This document shows positions 1 to 6,071 of a stretch of 7,181 nt of DNA, piece after piece (position 1 is the stretch's first letter; each line of letters opens with the position of its first letter). Under the pieces are notes generated by a model. The model was not told the DNA's origin and made no database searches. It saw only the letters and a list, made by a program, of their open reading frames with translations. A program made the translations under genes and the position numbers. The stretch is from an uncultured Gemmatimonadota bacterium (GTDB lineage Bacteria > Gemmatimonadota > Gemmatimonadetes > Gemmatimonadales > Gemmatimonadaceae). The DNA is taken from NCBI GenBank assembly GCA_946887155.1, contig CAMPKM010000145.1, positions 1-7,181 on the forward strand, in the 5' to 3' direction.

Positions 1-1376
1 CACTGCTGCCGAGCCGCTGCCTGCGCGATCCGGCGCTGGAACCACCCCTGCTCGATGCCCCGCACCACGCCGCCGACCTGCTCGATCTCGGCGAACATCT
101 CCTCGGCTTCCTTCTCCAGCTTCTCCGTCAACGCTTCGACGTAATACGATCCGCCTAACGGATCCATTACGTTCGGAATGCCGGTCTCGTACGCCAGCAG
201 TTGCTGCGTGCGCAGGGCCACCTGCACCGCTTCCTCGGTCGGCAGCGCCAGGGTTTCGTCCATCGAGTTGGTGTGCAGCGACTGCGTGCCGCCCAGCACC
301 GCGGCCAGCGCCTGGTACGCGACGCGCACGACGTTGTTCATCGGCTGTTGCGCCGTCAGCGTCACGCCGGCCGTCTGGGAGTGGAACCGCAGCATCCACG
401 AACGCGGGTCCTTTGCCCCATACCGATCCTTCAGGTGCCGGGCCCAGATCCGGCGCGCCGCCCGCAGCTTGGCGATCTCCTCGAAGAAGTCGTTATGGAT
501 GTCGAAGAAGTGCGAGAGCCGCGGCGCAAAGCGGTCGACGTCCAGCCCTCGCGCCATCCCGCGCTCGACGTACGTGAATCCGTTGGCGAGCGTGAACGCC
601 AGCTCCTGCGCCGCGGTCGCTCCCGCCTCGCGGATGTGATACCCGGAAATCGAAATCGTATTCCACTGCGGCGCATGCTCGGCGCCCCACTCGAACAGGT
701 CCACGATCAACCGCAACGCGGGTTCGATGGGATAACACCACGCGTGCTGCGCCATGTACTCCTTCAGGATGTCATTCTGCACGGTGCCGCGCAGTTGCGT
801 CGACGACACCCCCTGGCGCTCGGCGGCCGCGACGTAGAAGCAGAAGAGGATCACGGCCGGCCCGTTGATAGTCATCGACGTCGACACCTGGTCGAGCGGG
901 ATGCCATCGAACAGCGTCTCCATGTCATCGAGGCTGGAGATCGCCACGCCGGTCTTGCCGACTTCGCCCTCGGACCGCGGATGATCCGAGTCGTACCCCA
1001 TCAGCGTCGGGAAATCGAAGGCGGTCGACAGCCCCGTCTGGCCGTGTTCGAGCAGGAACTTGAACCGCTTGTTGGTGTCGTGGGCGCTGCCGAACCCGGC
1101 GAACTGGCGCATCGTCCACAGACGGCCGCGATACCCCGACGGATGGATGCCCCGCGTGTACGGAAACTCGCCAGGCATCGGTAACGACGCGGCATCCAGG
1201 TGCTCGACATCGAGCGGCGTGTACACCGGCTCGACTTCGCCCTCGGAGTTCACGAACGCCAGGTCGCGTTTCTCCGCCTTGGCATAACGAGCGCGCCAGT
1301 GCGCCACTTCGGCGCGGAGGCGTTCGATCTCCTCGTCCCGTTCGCGTTCCTTCTGGCTGACGTCGAGTGAAGTCAT
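1..1376 (-). CDS. icmA: B12-dependent acyl-CoA mutase large subunit, isobutyryl-CoA mutase type (5' part, runs off the left edge)
   Basis: The first 458 residues are visible and no stop is reached; family large subunits of this kind are about 550 residues, so roughly the last fifth is missing. Residues 1-45 are a charged, probably helical lead-in, followed by the TIM-barrel substrate domain. Family hallmarks seen: [13 protein letters not shown] (73-85), [10 protein letters not shown] (87-96), [15 protein letters not shown] (120-134), QNDILKEY (200-207), [13 protein letters not shown] (242-254, with the active-site Tyr246-His247 pair), [13 protein letters not shown] (333-345), [13 protein letters not shown] (362-374) and [10 protein letters not shown] (405-414). 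Enzymes of this family carry out radical carbon-skeleton rearrangement of acyl-CoA with adenosylcobalamin. The position equal to Tyr89 of Propionibacterium methylmalonyl-CoA mutase is Phe92, and that equal to Arg207 is Gln210. This Phe/Gln pair is the isobutyryl-CoA mutase signature, so isobutyryl-CoA to n-butyryl-CoA is the likelier reaction. The B12-binding domain is absent from the visible part and is probably a separate small subunit. The ATG at 1376 overlaps the meaB stop (ATGA) and has AGGA 7 nt upstream. Family is certain; the substrate and the symbol are inferred. Confidence 0.9.
   Translation of the reverse strand, partial: MTSLDVSQKERERDEEIERLRAEVAHWRARYAKAEKRDLAFVNSEGEVEPVYTPLDVEHLDAASLPMPGEFPYTRGIHPSGYRGRLWTMRQFAGFGSAHDTNKRFKFLLEHGQTGLSTAFDFPTLMGYDSDHPRSEGEVGKTGVAISSLDDMETLFDGIPLDQVSTSMTINGPAVILFCFYVAAAERQGVSSTQLRGTVQNDILKEYMAQHAWCYPIEPALRLIVDLFEWGAEHAPQWNTISISGYHIREAGATAAQELAFTLANGFTYVERGMARGLDVDRFAPRLSHFFDIHNDFFEEIAKLRAARRIWARHLKDRYGAKDPRSWMLRFHSQTAGVTLTAQQPMNNVVRVAYQALAAVLGGTQSLHTNSMDETLALPTEEAVQVALRTQQLLAYETGIPNVMDPLGGSYYVEALTEKLEKEAEEMFAEIEQVGGVVRGIEQGWFQRRIAQAAARQQ
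141..170. repeat. Imperfect inverted repeat inside the mutase gene
   Basis: Arms GTAAT (141-145) and GATCCG (148-153) face CGGATC (159-164) and ATTAC (166-170) around a 5-nt centre CCTAA, with a 2-nt against 1-nt mismatch between the arm pairs. It falls in the codons for the conserved [11 protein letters not shown] stretch. It could fold in the mRNA, but conserved codons may create it by chance; no function can be claimed. Confidence 0.35.
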
Positions 1377-2455
1377 GTCGATATCCTGGCTATGGCGGGC
1401 GCGCCCTTGACGAGCAGCTCGTCCGCGATCCCGTACGGAGAAACCTCACCACGCTCGATGCGGGGGATCACCTGGTCCACGAACGCCAGGACCTCCGCAT
1501 CGTTCCACAACCGGCGACGCAGCCGGTATTCGGCCACGTCCATGACCTGTTCCCGGAGACGGCGCCGCCGGCGTTCGCGCAGCGTGTCACTCTCCTCAAG
1601 ATAGCGCTGATGACGGTCCAGGAAGGTGACGAGATCGGCCAGGCCCTCTCCCTTGTGCGCCGTGGTGAGGGTCACTGGCGGGGTCCACGTCAACGCATCG
1701 TCCTGGCGAGCCGCCTGACGAGCGGCCTTGCCCGGATTCGCCAGCACCTTGAGGTCGACCCCATGGTGCCCTGCCGCCTCGGCGCCGTGCCCGTGGCGGA
1801 TGCCCAGCATCATCTCGATGTCGTTGCGAACGCGTTCGGCTCCGGGCCGGTCGGCCTTGTTCACCACGAACAGGTCGGCGATCTCCATCAGCCCGGCCTT
1901 GAGCGCCTGGATCGAGTCGCCGCTCTCGGGGACGAGCACCACGATCGTCGTGTCCGCGGCCCTGGCGATATCGAGCTCGCTCTGGCCGACTCCCACCGTT
2001 TCCATGATGATCCGGTCGAAGCCGAAAGCATCCAGGACATCGGCGACGGAGCGCGTGGCCGAGGAGATCCCGCCGAGCGAACCGCGGGTGGCGAGGGAAC
2101 GGATGAAAACGCCCGGGTCGAGCGCGACCGATTCCATGCGCACGCGATCGCCTAACAACGCGCCGCCAGTGAATGGCGAAGTGGGGTCGACCGCGATAAC
2201 GCCTACCTTCAGGCCCTCACGACGGAATTCATTGATCAGGCCTGTCGTGAGGGTACTCTTCCCCGCTCCCGGCGGACCAGTCACCCCGATCCGGCGGGCA
2301 CGCCCGATACGGGGATGCAGCGTCGTGAGCAATTGCTCGAACCCCTCGCGCTGGTTCTCCACCAGCGACACCGCGCGCGCGAGGGCCACCGGCTTCCCAG
2401 CATCAAAATCGGCAAGGAGCGAAGGGCGAGGAGCGACCGACGCGGGTGACGTCAC
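1373..2455 (-). CDS. meaB: MeaB/ArgK-type G3E GTPase, B12-mutase chaperone
   Basis: A 360-residue P-loop GTPase of full family length. MeaB gates delivery of adenosylcobalamin to acyl-CoA mutases and protects or reactivates the enzyme, in the cytoplasm. Motifs seen: Walker [10 protein letters not shown] (60-68), [20 protein letters not shown] (88-107), the switch region around [10 protein letters not shown] (151-160) and the guanine-specificity motif NKAD (199-202). The C-terminal part has a basic run ([10 protein letters not shown], 293-302) and a predicted helical dimerisation region. Between NKAD and WTPP (257-260) lies a stretch with several histidines ([12 protein letters not shown], 221-232) that looks longer than in E. 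coli ArgK. The start is GTG at 2455, whose GTGA overlaps the stop of the upstream CNNM gene; I see no clear Shine-Dalgarno, so initiation is probably by coupling. The stop overlaps the ATG of the mutase gene, which strongly suggests that this mutase is its client. The G-protein is a separate polypeptide here, unlike the MeaB-like domain fused inside IcmF. Confidence 0.95.
   Translation of the reverse strand: MTSPASVAPRPSLLADFDAGKPVALARAVSLVENQREGFEQLLTTLHPRIGRARRIGVTGPPGAGKSTLTTGLINEFRREGLKVGVIAVDPTSPFTGGALLGDRVRMESVALDPGVFIRSLATRGSLGGISSATRSVADVLDAFGFDRIIMETVGVGQSELDIARAADTTIVVLVPESGDSIQALKAGLMEIADLFVVNKADRPGAERVRNDIEMMLGIRHGHGAEAAGHHGVDLKVLANPGKAARQAARQDDALTWTPPVTLTTAHKGEGLADLVTFLDRHQRYLEESDTLRERRRRRLREQVMDVAEYRLRRRLWNDAEVLAFVDQVIPRIERGEVSPYGIADELLVKGAPAIARIST
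1384..1387 (-). promoter_or_regulatory. Shine-Dalgarno of the acyl-CoA mutase gene
   Basis: AGGA on the minus strand, 7 nt before the ATG at 1376 and within the end of meaB. A short but well-spaced site, consistent with coupled or re-initiating translation across the ATGA overlap. Confidence 0.55.
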
Positions 2456-3447
2456 GGGTTGCGCACGGGAGTCGTGCCGCCCGGTGTCACCGTGCTCGCG
2501 GGTTCGTCATGTTCATCACGGATGTCACCCACCAGTTCCTCGAGCAGGTCTTCGAGCGTGAGCAGGCCGATCGTCGCCTGGGCGTCGTCCCGAACGATGG
2601 CCAGGTAGCGGCGTTCGCGCAGCATGCTGGACAGCAGTTCCTTGCACGAGGTGGTGGGCCGCGTATGCGCGACCGGCCGCAGCGCCGGCACCTCGGTGCC
2701 GGCATTCTTGAGCAGGTCGAAGCTGTACACCATGCCGACGATCTGGTCGAGCGAGTCCGCATACACCGGAACGCGGGAGTAGCGCGACTGCGAAACCCGG
2801 GCGGCCATGTCGCTCGGGCTGATCCCCTTCGGCAGCGCAAAGATGTCGGCGCGGGGCACCATCACGTCGCGCACCTTCTTCTCCCCGAACTGCACGACCC
2901 CGCTGATGATGGCGATCTCTCCGGCCTCGCCGACGCCCTCGAGTTCTCCCTCCCGCAGCAATTCTTCCAGCGCCTCCTCGTCCGTCGGCGGAGGCTCGGC
3001 CACGACGCCGGTCCGCTCGCCAACCACCCGCCTGACGAGGCGCAGCGCCGGATTCAGCACCATCTCGAGTGCCTGCAGCGGCGGCAGCAGGACGGGAATG
3101 AGTTGGGGCGCCCAGCGCCGGGCGATGGCGCGTGGCAGCAACTGGCCGACCACCAGTAACACCAGCGCAAAGATCAGTCCTTCCAGCAGCAGCATCGGGA
3201 CCGACCCCTCAGCGGAATTCGCCAGGATCACGCCCGAGATGAAAACCGTGAGCGCCACGCCAGTGCTCGCGGCAAGCAGGAGGCCGTGTGGTCGCTCGAG
3301 ATACAACGCCGCCGCGCCGGAGCCGCTCAATTGCTGTTCGACCCAGTGGCGCAGCCAGATGCGGCTCACCGATCGGACGGCCGTCGCCGCCGCCGTCAGC
3401 CAGGCGACGATGCCAATGGTCATGAAGAGCAACGTGGTCGTCGTCAT
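2452..3447 (-). CDS. Second CNNM/CorC-type membrane protein with CBS pair, short form
   Basis: A 331-residue protein. The N-terminal half is a divergent DUF21-like membrane domain with hydrophobic segments at about 5-24, 56-77 and 84-108. The cytoplasmic part has an acidic linker (155-170), then VVQFGEKKVRDVMVPR (184-199), which is typical of the entry to CorC CBS domains. CBS1 follows (about 195-250, with SRVPVYADSLDQIVG) and CBS2 (about 262-312, ending TLEDLLEELVGDIRDEHD). The chain ends about 17 residues later, so the C-terminal CorC_HlyC domain present in its neighbour is missing. In CBS2 the usual DEYGGTAG is DDAQATIG. In the membrane domain the GE-x-x-P-K motif reads GQLLPR (101-106). 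The family is linked to Mg2+ efflux and Mg/ATP sensing; with these changes transport is uncertain, and a regulatory or partner role for the upstream paralogue is possible. The ATG at 3447 overlaps the upstream stop (ATGA), and its own stop overlaps the meaB GTG. Often annotated as a hemolysin-family protein, but there is no evidence for hemolysis. Confidence 0.9.
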   Translation of the reverse strand: MTTTTLLFMTIGIVAWLTAAATAVRSVSRIWLRHWVEQQLSGSGAAALYLERPHGLLLAASTGVALTVFISGVILANSAEGSVPMLLLEGLIFALVLLVVGQLLPRAIARRWAPQLIPVLLPPLQALEMVLNPALRLVRRVVGERTGVVAEPPPTDEEALEELLREGELEGVGEAGEIAIISGVVQFGEKKVRDVMVPRADIFALPKGISPSDMAARVSQSRYSRVPVYADSLDQIVGMVYSFDLLKNAGTEVPALRPVAHTRPTTSCKELLSSMLRERRYLAIVRDDAQATIGLLTLEDLLEELVGDIRDEHDEPASTVTPGGTTPVRNP

Positions 3448-4685
3448 GCGGCATGCCCCGACTTCGAGTCCAGCCGCTCGAACCCCACGCGCTGCACACG
3501 CCGTCGCTCGACCCGCTCCACGGTCATCCGGTACCCACCGATCGTGATCGACTCACCCTGCCGGGGCGCTCGCCCGAACTGCTCGTACACGAGGCCACCA
3601 ACCGTCGAGATGTCCTCGCGCTCGAAATCGAAATGCAGGAGTTCGGACAGCTCGGTCAGCGTGAGGCGCGCGGACACGCGGACGCGCTTGTCGTCCACGT
3701 GTTCGATCGGCGGTTCCTCGACATCGTATTCGTCGCGGATGTCGCCGACGATTTCCTCGAGCACGTCTTCGATCGTGATGATGCCGGCCGTTCCGCCATA
3801 TTCGTCGACCACGACCGCGAAATGGCTGCGCGACGACTGAAAGTCGCGCAACTGCCGGTCGGCGGGCTTCGAGCGGGGAATGAGGACCGCCGGCCGGATG
3901 AGCACCGACCATCCGCCCTCGGGCTCCCTTCCATTCAGCACCGACGGCAGCAAATCCTTGGCGTACAGCACGCCGATGACATTGTCGATCGTCGACGCGT
4001 ACACCGGCACCCGCGAATGCTCTGACGCGCGAACCGTCTCGACCACTTCCCGCCACGTCGACGAACTGTCGATGGCGACGAGGTCGATGCGCGGGATCAT
4101 GATCTCGTGCACCTCGGTCTGCGCCAGCCGGAAGACGCCGTTGAGCAGCACCTGCTCGTCAGGCGGGACTTCCGCTTCGGCCGAGACCACCGCCTTGAAC
4201 TGCTCGGTGATCATCTCGCGATCCTCCTCATCCTCGAGCGGCGGCGGGAGCGCCGCGAGCAGCGCCTTCTCGATCCGCTCGTTCAGGATGACGACCGGTG
4301 AAAGGATACCCTCGAGCGTCACGATGACCTTCGAGAGCCGCGACGCGACCTCGATGCCACGGGCGTCACCGACGCTGCGGGCGATACTCTCGGAGATGCC
4401 GACCAGCAGGAAGGACGACACGACAACGACCAGCGCCGTGATCCATCCCGAGGTCGTGAACTGGAACAGCACCAGCGCGACCCCGATCCCGGCGCCAAGC
4501 TGGCCGAGGACGCGGGCGAAGGCCAGTGCGCGATGGATCCGTTCCCGCCGGGCACGGAGTTCGGCGATCTCGGGCGGCAGCTTGTCATCGGGGTCGAGGG
4601 ACAGGAGCGCGCCGTCGGCCGTCGCGCAAACCGTGGCGATCAGCGCGCTGAGACCCAGCACGAGCAGGGCAATGACGGTCGTCAC
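3444..4685 (-). CDS. CNNM/CorC-type membrane protein (DUF21, CBS pair, CorC_HlyC domain)
   Basis: A 413-residue protein from the GTG at 4685. The order is: membrane segments at about 3-25, 58-76 and 80-98 (DUF21 region); an acidic linker (PPPLEDEEDREM, 147-158); LNGVFRLAQTEVHEIMIPR (181-199); CBS1 (about 195-250, SRVPVYASTIDNVIG); CBS2 (about 262-318, with VDEYGGTAGIITIEDVLEE at 293-311 and GDIRDEYD at 314-321); and a C-terminal CorC_HlyC domain (about 333-400, STVGGLVYEQFGRAP). This is the classical layout of CorC/YbeX and eukaryotic CNNM proteins, which are tied to Mg2+ export, and in E. coli to ribosome metabolism. Its place just after ybeY matches the E. coli ybeZ-ybeY-ybeX order. The DUF21 conserved residues are altered: SG-x-E reads ATADG (21-25), GN reads GQ (61-62), and GE-x-x-P-K is not recognisable (VGISESIAR, 95-103). 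I chose GTG 4685 over an in-frame GTG at 4736. It makes a GTGA overlap with the ybeY stop, has GAGGG 6 nt upstream, and starts directly with the first membrane helix; the longer form would add 17 mostly Arg/Gly/Ala residues. Confidence 0.92.
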   Translation of the reverse strand: MTTVIALLVLGLSALIATVCATADGALLSLDPDDKLPPEIAELRARRERIHRALAFARVLGQLGAGIGVALVLFQFTTSGWITALVVVVSSFLLVGISESIARSVGDARGIEVASRLSKVIVTLEGILSPVVILNERIEKALLAALPPPLEDEEDREMITEQFKAVVSAEAEVPPDEQVLLNGVFRLAQTEVHEIMIPRIDLVAIDSSSTWREVVETVRASEHSRVPVYASTIDNVIGVLYAKDLLPSVLNGREPEGGWSVLIRPAVLIPRSKPADRQLRDFQSSRSHFAVVVDEYGGTAGIITIEDVLEEIVGDIRDEYDVEEPPIEHVDDKRVRVSARLTLTELSELLHFDFEREDISTVGGLVYEQFGRAPRQGESITIGGYRMTVERVERRRVQRVGFERLDSKSGHAA

Positions 4686-5146
4686 CAGACGCCCTCTGCC
4701 CGCGCCGCGGCGAGCCACCGCTCCTGCCGCTTCCACATCGGGGATGTCTCGCGGCCGTCATCATCCGGATGCTCGTGACCGATGGCGTGCATGACTCCAT
4801 GCACCACGACCCGGGCCAGTTCCTCACGCACCGGGACCCGCCAGCGCTTCGCCTGCTCCCGGACCACGTCGGGCGCGACGTAGATATCGCCGACCAGCGG
4901 CGCCGATTCGGCCGATCGGCCAAACGCGAAGGTGATGACGTCGGTCTCGCCGGTGTGCCCCAGGTGCTTCCGGTTCATGCCGGCAATCGTCCGCCGCGAC
5001 ACGAACGCGATGGACAGCATGGCCGACTTCACGCGTTCGCGATCGAGAACGAACGCGGCGAGCGCGCGCACCGAACCGGCCGCCAGGGCGATCCGCTGGC
5101 GGCCTGTATCGACGTCGATGCCACGGTCACTCCGCGTCCGCGGCAT
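4682..5146 (-). CDS. ybeY: Endoribonuclease YbeY, rRNA maturation factor
   Basis: A 154-residue protein, normal length for the family. YbeY is a metal-dependent single-strand endoribonuclease that acts in 16S rRNA 3'-end maturation and late 70S ribosome quality control. The zinc-binding signature H-G-x-x-H-x(5)-H is seen as HGVMHAIGHEH, with His116, His120 and His126. Upstream are the conserved MNRKHLGHTGETDVITF segment (57-73) and GDIYVAP (86-92). The usual Tyr/Asp before the third histidine is His-Glu here, a mild variation. The ATG at 5146 lies inside the end of the phoH gene, a 20-nt overlap; AAGG sits only 3 nt before it, a poor Shine-Dalgarno, so coupling to phoH translation is likely. 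The next gene begins within its stop codon. Confidence 0.96.
   Translation of the reverse strand: MPRTRSDRGIDVDTGRQRIALAAGSVRALAAFVLDRERVKSAMLSIAFVSRRTIAGMNRKHLGHTGETDVITFAFGRSAESAPLVGDIYVAPDVVREQAKRWRVPVREELARVVVHGVMHAIGHEHPDDDGRETSPMWKRQERWLAAARAEGVW
4692..4696 (-). promoter_or_regulatory. Shine-Dalgarno deciding the first CNNM start
   Basis: GAGGG on the minus strand, 6 nt before the GTG at 4685 and inside the last codons of ybeY. It favours this GTG over the in-frame GTG at 4736 as the real start. Confidence 0.65.
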
Positions 5147-6071
5147 ATGCCTTGATGATCTCCCGCACCAGCCGGTGCCTGACGACGTCGACGTCGGTCA
5201 GGTAGTGAAAGGCGATGCCCTCGATGCCGGTGAGGATGCGCTCGATCTGGATGAGGCCCGATTCCTCGCGCGACGGGAGATCGACCTGCGTCTTGTCGCC
5301 GGTAATGACGGTGCGCGAATTCACGCCCAGCCGCGTCAGGAACATCTTCATCTGGGCGTTCGTTGCGTTCTGGGCTTCGTCGAGGATCACGAACGCGTCG
5401 CTCAGCGTCCGCCCGCGCATGTAGGCGAGCGGCGCGATCTCGATGACCCGCGTCTCCAGCGCTTTCTGCATGCGCTCGGCGGGCATCATGTCCTCGAGCG
5501 AATCGTAGAGCGGGCGCAGGTACGGATCGACCTTGGCCTGCATGTCGCCCGGCAGGAAGCCCAGGCTTTCGCCCGCTTCGACCGCGGGGCGCGCGAGGAT
5601 GATGCGCCTGACGCGCTTTCTCATCAACGCATCGACCGCGGCCGCGACCGCGAGGTATGTCTTCCCCGTGCCCGCCGGTCCGATGCCGACGACGATGTCA
5701 TTCTCGGCGATCAAGTGGAGATATTCGGCCTGGCCCGGTGTCTTTGGCTGGATGACGCGACGCACGCCGGGGAGGACGATATGCTCGCCGCTTTCGGAGC
5801 CGTCGCGCGACGCTTCGAGCGTCATGCGCAGGACGTCATCCGCCTCGAGCGTCACCCGCTGGCGGGCGGCATCGATCATCTTCTGCGCGATGGCCTTGGC
5901 GCGATCGACGGATTCCGAGGGCCCGGAGACGGTGAGCGTGTCACCGCGCAGGGCGACCCTGACGCCCGTCTGTTTGGCCAGTTCGTTGAGGTTGGCGTCG
6001 TTGACGCCGGACAGCGTAAGCGGATCAGCGCCTTCGACGTTCAGGCGCTGGGTAATAGTGTCGTCAGGCAT
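5127..6071 (-). CDS. phoH: PhoH/YbeZ-family ATPase
   Basis: A 314-residue cytoplasmic P-loop ATPase of typical length for the YbeZ type. Residues about 8-70 form a small N-terminal domain of KH-like character (LSGVNDANLNELAKQTGVRV, 20-39), followed by the PhoH ATPase domain. Motifs seen: Walker A GPAGTGKT (131-138), RPAVEAGESLGFLPGD (161-176), Walker B FVILDEAQN (227-235) and TGDKTQVDLP (257-266, sensor-like). The biochemical role is not settled; the family is linked to RNA metabolism, and in E. coli YbeZ interacts with YbeY, whose gene follows directly here. The ATG at 6071 overlaps the aspS end by 8 nt and is preceded by a clear AAGGAG at 6076-6081, the best Shine-Dalgarno in the window. 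Despite the phoH name, nothing in the sequence points to phosphate control. Confidence 0.96.
   Translation of the reverse strand: MPDDTITQRLNVEGADPLTLSGVNDANLNELAKQTGVRVALRGDTLTVSGPSESVDRAKAIAQKMIDAARQRVTLEADDVLRMTLEASRDGSESGEHIVLPGVRRVIQPKTPGQAEYLHLIAENDIVVGIGPAGTGKTYLAVAAAVDALMRKRVRRIILARPAVEAGESLGFLPGDMQAKVDPYLRPLYDSLEDMMPAERMQKALETRVIEIAPLAYMRGRTLSDAFVILDEAQNATNAQMKMFLTRLGVNSRTVITGDKTQVDLPSREESGLIQIERILTGIEGIAFHYLTDVDVVRHRLVREIIKAYAADAE

Noticed and set aside
1..2455. A fused IcmF-type protein joining MeaB and the mutase
   Set aside because: MeaB ends with its own TGA, the mutase begins with ATG in another frame, and no B12-binding domain precedes MeaB. These are two separate proteins.
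2452..4685. The CNNM genes as hemolysins
   Set aside because: The name is a historical label for this family. The domains are DUF21, CBS and CorC_HlyC, with no toxin feature.
4686..4736. Upstream in-frame GTG at 4736 as the start of the first CNNM gene
   Set aside because: It would overlap ybeY by 55 nt and add 17 basic low-complexity residues before the first membrane helix. The GTG at 4685 has a Shine-Dalgarno and the same 4-nt overlap as the following junctions.
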